From: Scleroderma bovista
Taxonomy: Eukaryota > Basidiomycota > Agaricomycetes > Boletales > Sclerodermataceae
Direction of reading: 5' to 3'
Length of the DNA: 53,270 nucleotides
NCBI GenBank assembly: GCA_037178675.1
Contig: JAYMGJ010000334.1
Coordinates: forward strand, 1-53,270
Below the pieces are notes generated by a model, which had not been told where the DNA came from, ran no database searches, and saw nothing but the letters and a program-made list of their open reading frames with translations. Position numbers and translations under genes: made by a program. Positions within the stretch are counted from its first letter, which is position 1, and each line of letters starts with the position of its first letter. This document shows, one piece after another, positions 11,358 through 21,210 of this stretch.

Positions 11358-11843
11358 ATGCATCCTCTCAGCATTCCAGTTTCTCTCATCCTGGCAGCGC
11401 TGTCAACTCGTGCGGCCAATTTGGTTGTCACTAGCGGCTGCCAGTACACCTTGTTGTCCGGCTCTGTGCTCTATGCCACCTGTCAGCATAACGATGGCTC
11501 GTACGTTTCGACGTCCATCGACTTAGATCAATGCATTGTAAACACAAACGCAAACTTGTTCTGCTCCCAGAAGTAGGCCATCATTTTACATGTCAACCCT
11601 AGTGATGACCATCATTATTGTTAAAACAGTGGAAAATATTCAGCGACTTGCAGTGGCTGCGGGCTCTCTTCCAATGCGGCCTACCTGGAGTGCACCTCCT
11701 GCAACGATTATAACAAGGCTGGGTACTATGCGTCCATTGAACTAGGTAAGTCGCACCGTGAAATTACTGAGGCAAAAAAGATAAACACATTGTCACGAAT
11801 AGACCAATGTTTAACAAATAGTGACGGCAACCTGACGTGCTGA
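11358..11843 (+). CDS. Secreted cyanovirin-N homology (CVNH) lectin, copy 2
   Basis: Exons 11358-11572, 11630-11745 and 11803-11843 encode 123 residues. Both introns are 57 bp, in the same positions and phases (2 and 1) as copy 1, and the last exon has exactly the same length (41 bp). The start is the ATG at 11358; upstream there is only a TTG in frame. A signal peptide (IPVSLILAALSTRA) precedes two CVNH repeats. These carry LDQC-VNTNANL-C and LDQC-TNSDGNLTC, the conserved C-terminal strand of each repeat, and ten cysteines in all. By eye about half the mature residues match copy 1, while the intron sequences look at least as similar. That would fit a fairly recent duplication followed by protein divergence. 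Glycan binding is expected from the family; the target is unknown. Confidence 0.85.
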
Positions 11844-11999
11844 GCAGACAAATGTGTAAATACATGTTTATTGATCAGGGAAGTACTTGAATGGATGTAA
11901 GATACGAAGTCATTGGCTGTGGGAGACTCGCTTTTTCTGTTTATCTATAAGAAAAAAAAAGTCTGGATATTACAAACAGTTCCTGGTCCTTAGGCTGCA

Positions 12000-12143
12000 A
12001 TGTCAGTGAATATGTACACACTTGCTTTTATTTCGTTCGCATCGTTCCTGGATTCCGCTCAAGCTTTGCACAATGGTCTGCTCAATTCGTCAGCGACAGG
12101 GGCAGCCACGGCCCCCTGTGGGGGCCGCCCGCCTACTTCATAA
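12000..12143 (+). CDS. Possible small secreted peptide or first exon
   Basis: An ATG-initiated frame of 47 codons starts with a strong secretion-signal-like stretch (YTLAFISFASFLDSAQA), then a short Ala/Thr/Gly-rich tail ending APCGGRPPTS. A usable donor (CTCG|GTAAGTGG) lies 60 bases past the stop in another frame, so this may be the 5' exon of a larger, damaged gene. No family was recognised. Downstream to 12,600 no more coding sequence could be joined to it. Confidence 0.3.
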   Translation: MSVNMYTLAFISFASFLDSAQALHNGLLNSSATGAATAPCGGRPPTS

Positions 12144-12599
12144 GCCAGCTTGGCCACAAAATGCACCCCTCGACTTCTCACAGCAACCTGCTATGTCTCG
12201 GTAAGTGGCACTGATTATCATGTGAGCTTCATACCCAGGCTGACCATCTCTGCCAGATATCTTTAACAAGCGTTACAGTAGGAAGTTCTTCAAATGGCCG
12301 GCCAGTGAGAGACGAACTATGATTAACCTGTTGACTCCGAATCTCTTAGAATTGTCGAGGACCCTGAAAACCGGTATTACCTGCCTTAACACAGTCGCAT
12401 ACCATGCCGTCTTAGGTGGGGAGGGCTACTCACCCACGAGTATGCAACGCTGAGGTGAGTTGATCAATTATTCACGGAACCTTTATTCATTGGTAGCACT
12501 CAAACGACGGTTCTGCTATCTCCTTCTCAATAACTCATGGTAGTAGCAGTGGGGGACTACGTGGGGACATTTTTATAACCTTTACGAACTTTCCAAGGG

Positions 12600-14140
12600 T
12601 GTATCAGGTGAGCTCTACATGTAGTTTCATGTTCTCTGCTTTCAACTCTGCATCAGATAAGTGGAACAGGGTGCCAAACCTTTGAGAAATCAGAAGTGAA
12701 CAAATGTGCTCACTTGTCACCCTTCCTGTAGCAATCGTTGGTTGCACAATGGCCCGGTCAGTCCCAACCCGGAACCCAGCAACCTCCCAGGTGTGACATT
12801 TGATTGAGTGCATCATACTAGACAGGGCGATGAAATGATTAAGGTTGGAACCTCGGGTCTGTACAAAGAATGGTAACAGGTTCCACGGTTGCTTCCAAAA
12901 GACAGTTCCCCCGCTGTTCAATGGAAGAACCCAAAGTGGGCTAGAACCGCCACATCCTAATTCTGTGAACATTGTCCAGTACCAAATCCTGCAGCAGCGG
13001 AGAGTATGAAAGGAAGGTGTCTGGTGGTGGAGCTATAAGGGTGCGATCGCCGTGTCCGGACCATGCGATGGAGAATATAGACAGGAGAGGTGCGGATATG
13101 TTCTCGAGGAGATGAATTGGGATATATTCAGTATGATGTGAGGTCTTCCATCACTGCTCCGCATTAGGAAGATGCGTTGACTTTCGGTATGAATGCTATC
13201 TTTGCGGAACGAAGCCGGAGACATCGGTCAAGATAAAAGATACGCGGAGGCAGAGACCAGATATGTCAAGGTTTGGAATTAATAGTTGTACATGCCCACG
13301 AGTGGGCTTGAATCTAAACTGCCACTCCAGTCGGTTTGGCGCAATACAGTCGAGAAGATTAAGCCAAACCCTTGGGAACTTGAGTTGGTAGGCCACTCCT
13401 TCACGACGAAGTTTGTCCACTGGCCGAATGGTCCCTTCAGCACAACTTTCCATTAAAGTGGCAGGTAAGAAATGCTAAATTACAGCTATCAGAACCTGTA
13501 TTTCTTGGAAAACAACAAACGGGGTGCTTCAAGGTGTGTAATATCATCGATAGGGATACCAAAATACAAAGGTGCATTGACATTCGATTTTCCAGAACGC
13601 TGGATCTGCGAGTGCTGTTCTGGGACGCGTCGATGGCCATCTGTGGGTTCGCATAGACGAAGTCTCCAGGCCTTGCAGACTAGACTGAAACGCACCGAGA
13701 ACTATGAGGGATTTTTCCGTTGATGTAGTAGCCCAACCCATACCGCTATTGAGATAGCTCCGACCAGTTTGTGGGGTAAAGGGGACCGTGCCGCAGCGAA
13801 ATCAACATTTTCTGAAAAACGTATGAGCGCTTGGGCCAGGAATTTGAAAGATCTGAGACGTCATGAGTAAAGAAACGGTCGAGACTGATACGAAACAGTT
13901 GAGAGCAGGGACCCCTGCCAGATAGGAAATGAATGGTCCTTGGTCTCGACGCTGTGATGGTAGTGAGCACCTTTCATTTCGCTGGCGCCGTTACACTCAG
14001 TGACATATGATAAGTGGTAGCTCAGGCCTGAGGGTCGGTCTGCACGCCATTCCGAAATGAGGACATTCCCAGTTCTGTCGAAGCTTTGCAACTCGCAATC
14101 ACGTGAGGCTTGAATTCTTTTTTTTTTTTTGGACAAGTGA
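12600..14140 (-). pseudogene. Decayed F-box-like protein gene
   Basis: Minus-strand fragments in shifting frames resemble an Agaricomycete F-box/LRR-type protein. Near 13,690-13,620 one frame reads SLVCKAWR and the next continues DFVYANPQ, together the usual end of an F-box. LYFGIPIDDITHLEAPRLL follows. Near 13,150-12,980 there are ISQFIS, then DTFLSYSPLLQDLVLDNV in another frame, which looks like an LRR-type tail. No single open frame exceeds about 120 codons, and no set of splice sites rescues the frame, so I treat it as a remnant. F-box proteins act as substrate adaptors of SCF ubiquitin ligases. A multi-exon gene of another family cannot be excluded. Confidence 0.4.
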
Positions 14141-14886
14141 TATCATTATGTAGCCACTGACAAGTCAAGCTCTACATAATACACTAGATCGAAAACTCAG
14201 TTAGGCTTCGTTCCGAGGAAAAATGCTCTTATGCACGTGAGCCTACTGGTAAACCTGTTGAAGGGCGCCTGGTAGGCATTATACCCACTAAAACCTCAGG
14301 TTGGGAAAGGGAGGCGAACATCTTGCAAGAGGGGACAACATCACAGGGGACTGTCACATGGAATAATTGAGTTGCTTGTGTGATTGGTTCACATTTCAAC
14401 TCGTCTTTGGTTGGTCTTTGGTATGTTCAAGATGTCTGCATTGGGTAGAAATTCGTGACTACGTGGTCGCTGAGTGTGGTTGTTCTTGCCAGTCTGGCAT
14501 TGTTCGTGTGTTTTGGTCAACTTAATGACTCGTGATAATCGTTCTAGGGGGGGCCAGTGGTGTTCTGTGTGCTTTTTATTGTTCGTGCACTACCTTGCCC
14601 AGCTGTTGTAGCATGGGAAAACCGACCATGGTCGTGGTTGTGGTTCAAGGGCCCCCAGGCTTGAATTCTGTTTTCAATTCTAGGCATCGCAGATATGTCA
14701 GTTTACCTGGAAAAATTTGTAGAGGGACACTGTAAATTCCTGGGATGGGGTCTCAGCACTGGAACCCAGTGATCGGAAGGCAGTGCTTTAGCAGACGTCA
14801 GGAACGGGATTATGCAAGGTGCCGCAACGTCAAATGAAATGTTCCGCTGGAGTGACGGCACCATGTACCTCATGGGCGGGCATACA
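14141..14886. other. Intergenic, no gene seen
   Basis: About 750 bp with no motif-bearing open frame on either strand. A T-tract of more than ten bases lies at its left edge, near 14,118-14,131. The left LTR of copia element A starts directly after CATACA. Confidence 0.5.
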
Positions 14887-15174
14887 TGTTGAAGCAATAC
14901 CTATATACGTAGAGGAACTGCTACTCCAACTCACCTGTTGGGTGGAGTGCACAACCAGAGATGGTAGCAGTAGCTGGTTAAGAGCTGTTATATTATATAA
15001 GTGATAAACACTGTTTATATACAACAAATAGTGTGACATGTGACTGTGATGTGTGATGTGTGACATGTAACATCTACTCTAAAGAGGACTATTACTAAGT
15101 CTACACTAATATGGGTCGCAGTCTTGTGCGCACTTCGTCGACGGTTTACACCGGGTGCACGTGCGACTTCAACA
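14887..15174 (-). repeat. 3' LTR of copia element A
   Basis: 288 bp, TGTTGAAG...CTTCAACA. It shares TCTACTCTAAAGAGGACT and GCTGTTATATTATATAAG with both LTRs of element B. This differs from A's own other LTR, which has TTCTAAAGGGGACT and GTTCTATTATATAAG. Confidence 0.95.
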
Positions 15175-15186
15175 CTCCCCCTCGCT
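15175..15186 (-). other. Polypurine tract of copia A
   Basis: Directly inside the 3' LTR the minus strand reads a G-rich purine run (GAGGGGGAG) ending at the LTR border. This is the expected position for the primer of plus-strand DNA synthesis. Element B has AAGGGGGAG at the same place (24240-24250). Confidence 0.8.
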
Positions 15187-15220
15187 GTGCTGCACGTAGA
15201 GCACTTCAGCGAATAAGGCA

Positions 15221-16641
15221 CTAGATGCTGCCAGAGGGAAACTGTAAGCCTAGTTGAGCTCTGAACTTCGCGAATTTCTCGCGTGGTAAGTTCTTGGTGA
15301 GCAGATCGGCGGGATTCTCAGCACCATCAATGAAGAATAGTTCCACGTTACCTTTTGCGACTGACTCGCGGATTCCATGGTAGCGGATGTCAATGTGCTT
15401 GGAGCGAGGCTCCGTTACAGGGTTGGATGCCATGAATATGGACCCCTGATTATCACTGCAAATCAGGATAGCTTTCAGCTTATAGCCGAGCTCACCGAGT
15501 AGACTCCGAATCCAGGTAACTTGGCGAGCGCAATCGCTCAAAGCCATGTATTCGGCCTCAGTGGATGAGTATGCAATAGTCTTCTGCGCACGAGAAGTCC
15601 AACTGATCAAGCCATCTGCAAGTTTCAGGTAGAAACCTGTCTGCGAGAGGCGAGAGATAGGGTCTGATCCCCAATCTGAGTCCGTGCATGCAATCAGGCC
15701 AGCACTGGATCCACCATTGTACACTAGGGAGTAATTAGGTGTACCAGTCAAGTAGCGACAGATATAAAGCGCTTTGGACAGGTGGTCCTGGGATGGGTTC
15801 GCGGCATGGCGCGAGAGATGGGTGACTGCAAAAGCAATGTTGGGCCTAGTGCCTAACATAAGATACAGGAGGGACCCAATAACCGTCTGGAAACGGGAGC
15901 GGAGTTCCGCATCAACAGGCTCTGTATTTTTGGTGGCATAGTAGCCAGCCGGCAGTGGGGTGCTTGCGGACTTTGCATTGAGCATGCTGCAGCGTTCAAT
16001 GACCTTTTGGAGGTACATGCATTGATCCAGGTGGATAGTGCAACCCTTGCGAGTGATTCGCATTCAGAGGAACTCCTTAGGTTCTCCAAGGTCTTGGCAC
16101 TCCCATTTGCGCATGAACTGCACTTTGATGGCATCAACAACAGCCTTGTTAGGGCTGCAGAATAAAGCGTCGTCAACATATATGATACCAATGACGATGT
16201 TGATGCCTTTCTTCTTGTAGAAGAAGATGCCTGCTTCAGATTTAAGGCACTCAAAACCGAGCTCTTTGAGAGACTCATTGAGTGTGCGCCACCAAGCTAG
16301 GCCGGCCTGTTTGAGGCCATAGAGGGCACGCCAGAGGCGGAGCACTTTGTGCTCTTGCCCAGGAACTGTAAACCCTTTGGGTTGTTCCATATAGATCTCT
16401 TCGTTGAGCTTGCCATACAAGTAGGCGCTCCGAATGTCGAGTCCAGTGATATACCAGTTTTCAAGTGCGGCGAGTGCAAGCATGAGGTGCACTGTTTCAA
16501 AGTGCATGACTGGTGAGAAGACCTGGTTGAAATCTAATCCCTCGACCTGGGAGAAGCCTTTCACTACTAAGTGGGCTTTCTTTCGGCCATCCGACTTCAC
16601 GTCGAAGACCCATCAATTCTTTATGACCTTCCGGTCTCAGG
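15221..16641 (-). pseudogene. Copia A pol 3' part: reverse transcriptase and RNase H
   Basis: The reading frame enters from the DNA-transposon insertion and runs to TAG at 15223..15221. Reverse transcriptase motifs in order: DGRKKAHLVVKGF, FSPVMHFETVHLMLALA, GLDIRSAYLYG (first catalytic Asp), LYGLKQA-LAWW and IIYVDDALF (catalytic YVDD). A TGA at 16066..16064 splits the protein; element B has CGA (Arg) there, in EFLRM. The RNase H part keeps its acidic residues: CTDSDWGSD, SSTEAEYMAL, CSDNQGSI and the KHIDIRYH segment. Apart from the single TGA and the large insertion, the domains look intact, so the copy died fairly recently. Confidence 0.9.
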
Positions 16642-17681
16642 CCCAGTGAAAACTGGACATCACCTGGTGTGACGTAGTGTGACGCGATATGACTTTGTGG
16701 GTGGCTGTGAATGCAAGACATATCCCAACACATTCCTGTAATAAAAGGTTGACAAATATCACATTTGCGATATTCTGGGGCAGAGCATGGTGTGACAATA
16801 TATTGCAATTTCATGTGCGAACATAAAATATCATATCTAAGCATATCAGAGTACTCAAGTTCTTTGTTGTAACATATTCTCGCATGTGACAAGATATCTT
16901 CTTTACAGACTTTGCATTTCTTATGCAATATGCTCTAATATTATTGCTTCAATTGCTACTTAGTAACGCCTACTAGTAATACCACCATCCTATAAACTTG
17001 AATGAGCCAGAATCGAATCATGCAATGAGGATGCAATGAAGGTAGAGCTGAGGCTGTGCGGGTAAAGTCCAAGTGAAGTGCAGGCGGGCGAGAGAATCGA
17101 GACGAGACTAAACAAAAGAAGGACCAAATGATGCATGAGCATGCAAGAGAATGATTGATGCAACCAAGTTCTAGGTGCAGAGATGTACCTCGGTGCTGGA
17201 GGCATGAAATGGCTCATAGTCGAGATGGATGGCCTTGGGGGCCAGACAGACAGGTCGAGCAGGCACAGAGACATGCCAGGCATCAAAACGGACACAATAA
17301 TGCCTGTAAACGAACCAGATAACATCAGAATACCCCGAAAGTGCATGAAACTGCCAGACTCACCTGTAGAGGCTGCAAAGCAGCACTCCGAGGAGCCAAA
17401 CGGCTGCAGGGACGGCACGGACGCACCGAGCATGCAAATGGACGTGCACAGCGTTGCATGCGAGACGAAAACGGCTGCAGACAAAGCGGAGAACGTTTGA
17501 CTGCATCAAAACATGTCAAAACCGCAAAACCTACCTGTTAGAGGTGCAAGACGATCTGCAGACCAGTTGAACGGCTTCAAAAACCATGCAGACACATCGA
17601 GCGTGTATGCGGACATGCACAGCATTGCAATGGACACGGAAACGGCTGGAATTGAAACACGCAGCAGAACATCAGAATACG

Positions 17682-17965
17682 TCAAACAAACAAGAAAACG
17701 CGAAGCTCACCATATACGGCCGAAATCGCAACACCCAAGCATGCTAGTCGATGGAAATGGGGCAGCACAGGTAGTATCAAAGTATATATGCTGTTGAACG
17801 TGCCAGTCGAGGTGCCGGGGACCACAAACTGACAGATCGTCGTTGGATGAGTCGAGAGTGGAGACGAACTGATTGTGGCGAGGTTGAAGACGAGATAGCT
17901 GGTCACGGGGTTGGTAACCGAAACGGACATGCCAGTGACGTAGATGGCACATTGAGCGGGGCAGC
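17682..17965 (-). pseudogene. Exon-like host gene fragment of unknown family
   Basis: Within the DNA transposon a minus-strand stretch is open for about 80 codons (YVTGMSVSVTNPVTSYLVFNL..., then Ser/Thr/Pro-rich). It looks compositionally like a real exon, and another frame continues sensibly (FVSTLDSSNDD), so a frameshift is likely. It is flanked by GCTCACC (a donor read on the minus strand). I do not recognise the family. The context suggests captured host sequence. Confidence 0.3.
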
Positions 17966-18244
17966 GCTGCTAGCTAAAGAATACATACCGTCGTGTGAGG
18001 GTGGTTGCGTCTTACATTCGTTTGTTTGGGTGTATAATTACATGTGGTTGTGCCTATGAGCGTGAGTATGGTTGCAGGTGCGGGTTGTGTGCAAAGGACT
18101 TGTAATAATAATCAATTGGCGAAAAGAGAAAACAGTACATACACACAGATAGGGTCACGAGTGCATGCGGGCATGTTGGTGGCTGCACTGGATCATGTAT
18201 GCAGGGGCGGTTGTGCATACAGTGGGCTTGGGATGATAGAAAAC

Positions 18245-18495
18245 AAGAAAAATTGGTTTCAGATTGAAACGAGTAGGTCAACCCACACAGTACTAACAAT
18301 CTTTATGGAAGGAACTCATCAGTCTTGCTACCAATGGAACAAAAGGCATGAGACTTACGAAGATGCCAGTGTCGCACTCAGCGCTTGGACACTCGCGACG
18401 AAGACACTTGATTTTGCCATCCAAGTCCACCTTGTAGTACTTGAGAATAGAGATATGCCTGGAGAGTGCATTCTTGAGTGCAGAGGGCTAAATGC
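18245..18495 (-). pseudogene. RPS27A: RPS27A (ubiquitin-fusion 40S ribosomal protein eS31) fragment carried by the transposon
   Basis: On the minus strand, about 18,443 to 18,359 translates as [19 protein letters not shown] followed by [10 protein letters not shown] and then a GTAAGT donor. This is the signature of the zinc-ribbon half of ubiquitin-ribosomal protein S27a (LKYYKVD-x2-GKI-x-LRRECP, then the first C-x4-C zinc ligands). After a putative intron ending GTTAG, a second piece at about 18,295 to 18,275 reads CGLTYSF, the conserved end of the same protein. The intervening ASHxDRxYCGK segment is missing or destroyed, and the upstream basic linker is degraded. No ubiquitin moiety could be found upstream to 19,200. 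It is therefore a non-functional host gene fragment inside the DNA transposon, in antisense orientation relative to the window. Confidence 0.8.
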
Positions 18496-18660
18496 CAAAG
18501 AAGTCGGCTTCAAGTGTGAGGTATCTCTGGGGACTGTAGCAACCAACTGAAGTCGAGGGGAGGTCAGATGACACTCCCACTCATGAAACCACATGGAGAC
18601 AGTAAGAGAACACTGGAAACGCGTCAGTGAGACTGTCCGATCTGGCTGATCACGGCAGAT

Positions 18661-18790
18661 TGCCTACCTGGGGCGAGTTGAGCCAAAGACTCGAAATACT
18701 TGCGAGTAGAGGCCAAGGTCGCCTAAATGTCAATGAAAGCCTAAATATTGACAGAAAACTGAGAGCATTAGCAGTTGGGATGACTCCCGG
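18661..18790 (-). other. Second exon-like fragment in the DNA transposon
   Basis: A minus-strand segment ACATTTAG|GCGACC...CGCCCCAG|GTAGGC would encode ATLASTRKYFESLAQLAPG between good splice borders. A further acceptor (GAGTACAG) lies upstream at about 18,807. The protein family is unknown. The spacing (about 230 bp before the RPS27A fragment) would allow one spliced transcript to include both. Confidence 0.3.
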
Positions 18791-19446
18791 GTTCATATGA
18801 ACGAACCTGTACTCAAGTCAAAGCACAGGTTAGAAGGGGTCAACAACAAATGAATAGAGACGGACTTACTGCTGGAAGTCGCCAAACCGACCATAGTGCT
18901 ACAACCACCAACTCTAAGCATGTCTCCTGGAGGCCAAATGCATGACCTAATGGGTCCTCTTGCAGGCGAAATGGGCAAGGTGCAAAAGCACTTGAAAATG
19001 GTACACCAAAGGCCACCAGATGGCCATGCAGGAAAAGGACAGCCTGAGGGAGTGAACAGAAACGATGACCTACCTAGTTATCAGGAATTTACAGTAGCTG
19101 AGCAGCTCTGTCATGGAAGGAACTGACAGTGAAAGACTTAGAAGAATATCTTGCTCAACGTGCTGACATCATCACACACCGTGACATGTTAGTAGGTAAC
19201 CTACCTTTGACATGACGTTGCCAAGGTAGCAAGTGTCTGCAAAGCATTAAATCATTTTGCATGCACGAAATGATGCAATTCTTTGCAGCATTGACACCGA
19301 CATCGGGCAGATTGCGCATGCGAAGGTAAAGCAAAACGTTGCATTTGAGATTTTGTAATATTTGACACTATCTGGACATATGCTTGATAAGGAAATTCAC
19401 ATCTTGGCATACCATGTCACACCAGGGGATGTCCAATTCTCACTGG

Positions 19447-21210
19447 GTCTCAGGGACGGTCAACTAGCTCAAAGACTTTGCGCTTTCGCAGCACGTCGAG
19501 CTCTTCTTGGCAAGCAAGTCACCAGAGTTTCTGCTCAGCTTGGGGTAAGCAAGCAATGTCCTTGTAGGACCAGTTGCGGACACTCTCATATTGAGGCTTG
19601 TGGGTTTCGAGGGCTTTGCCCATCAGGAATCGGACTAGGTTTGCTCCCCCTTCCTCGCACATCTTTTGCACATCTTCCTCACTGAGCATTGCAGAGGTGT
19701 CAGGGAAACCACCAGGGATATGGTCTGGTGTGTCCGGTTGTGGGGGCCTAGGGGCCTCACCCACTGTTTCTCGCCATCGAGAGGCACTTTCGATATCCCA
19801 GAGTTGCTTGACGGGATGTCACCACTCACCATATACGTTACCGGGGCGCAATGGCACTCTACGTTCACGTTGGGGGTGGGCAGGTATATTAACTGCAGGA
19901 GGTCGTGGCGCATTCTGGTGGCATTCAGCTCAGCCAGGGCGCTGCAGTGCTGGAGGTGTTGGATTTCTCACTGGTGAAGGCGTTCTCGGTGCCGGTGGAG
20001 GCACTGGAGATGGCATATGGGGAGGATTTATTTGATTAGGCTCTTCCTCAGGAGCCTTGGGTTCCTTGCACTTTGGATCGTCATCCTGTGCTTGGGGATG
20101 TGGGTAGCCATGGTCGTGTTCCACATCTTCATCACTGTCAGTATCATCAGGGGAATTCCCTGGTTGATCAGTGGCTGGTTTTGGATTTGCCCTTCCGAAA
20201 GGGTTCTCGAGAGGTTCACACCTGTTTTTGGGGCAGCAAGGGAAATGGCGCTCATCAAAGACGGCATGAGCAGCGGTAAATACTGCATTGGTGGAGCACA
20301 TAAACAAGAAGTTGCGCTCATTGCCAGGGGCAACACCGACATAGGTCATAAGCTCTGACTTGGGAGCCATCTTATTTGCTCAAGCCGAGGCTGGGAGGTA
20401 GACAAAGGCTCCACAGCCAAATACACATAGATGGTCGATGTTAGGCATCTCCCTCTTAAGCATTTCGTGGGGGGTGCACCATCGCAGGTGAGCTACCGGA
20501 GTACGGTTGTAAAGGTTAGTTGCGTGAGCGAACGCAAATTCCCACCAGGAGTCAGGAATGCAGGCTTGATGCTGCATAGACTCAGCTTTATCCATGAGAG
20601 TGCACCCTAAACGCTCGGCGCGGCCATTCTGCATGGGGGTTGTTGGAGCACTTTGATATATTTTAATTCCTTTTTCAAGGAGTGCTCGATCAAATAGATC
20701 GGATTTATACTCTCCGCCAGCATCGGACATCCATCCAACGATGTGCGTATCATGTTGGATGCGCACCATTTCGAGGAAATCTTTGGCAGCCGTAATAGCT
20801 GCAGCTTTGGAGCGAAGAGGCATAGTCCAGGCATGAGAAGTATAGTTGTCGTAGAAGGTGATAACATATTTAAACTTCCAGTACAACATAACCGGGAAGG
20901 ATTTCAGGTCAGAGTGCACCAGCTCGAAAGGCTTGGAAGCGCGTCTTTCATTCTCTGGGAAAGCTCGATTGGGCATCTTGCCAAGAGCACATCCAGGGCA
21001 AACACAATCCTCAGTAGGAAAGTGGATCTCCGGGAAGCGCTGCGTATGCTTTTGCACGCGTCGGAGTACTTCCTTTGAGGGGTGCCCAAATCTTCAGTGC
21101 ATAATGTCGTAATTGACTTTGCTCATGGAGGCAATATAGTTAGATCTAATTATCGGGATAGATCTAATGCTGAAAATGACGTTGCGATCGTCATCTGGGT
21201 CTGGCCCAAA
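19447..21210 (-). pseudogene. Copia A integrase and integrase-RT linker
   Basis: After the C-P-G-C-A-L-G-K-M pre-integrase motif near 21,000, the catalytic core has Asp in FELVHSDLKSF, Asp in SDAGGEY and Glu in NGRAER. The last two are 35 residues apart, a classic DD35E arrangement. The Pro/acidic-rich linker (VPPPAPRTPSPVR) and a W-S-Y-K-D-I-A-CLPQAEQKLW segment lead into RT. Frame-preserving TGA stops are at 21096..21094 (TGG in B), 20382..20380 (also in B), 19932..19930 (CAA in B), 19821..19819 (also in B) and 19521..19519 (CGA in B). No frameshift was needed to read through, so only point mutations have inactivated this part. Confidence 0.9.

Larger units (their letters stand above)
16642..19446. 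mobile_element. TIR DNA transposon (about 2.8 kb) inserted in copia A pol
   Basis: Element B shows the empty site: CCGGTCTTGGGGACGG. In A the site is split, with GTCTCAGG on both sides (16634-16641 and 19447-19454), an 8 bp target duplication (9 bp if the neighbouring G is counted). Inverted termini of about 50 bp start CCCAGTGAAAACTGGACATC on the left and, reverse-complemented, CCAGTGAGAATTGGACATC on the right. Both continue CCTGGTGTGAC, with mismatches that are mostly transitions. The 8 bp duplication and CAGTG end suit the hAT or KDZ/Zisupton groups; which one is undecided. No transposase was found inside, so it is non-autonomous. It carries several minus-strand exon-like pieces with GTAAGT/CAG borders, one of which is RPS27A-derived. 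Confidence 0.85.

Noticed and set aside
18700..19200. Ubiquitin moiety upstream of the RPS27A fragment
   Set aside because: No frame on the minus strand shows ubiquitin motifs (for example the LRLRGG end).
19322..19446. Gene end encoded by the TIR (VTPGDVQFSLGL-type translation)
   Set aside because: The translation is of the terminal inverted repeat itself and appears at both ends, so it is not evidence of a protein.
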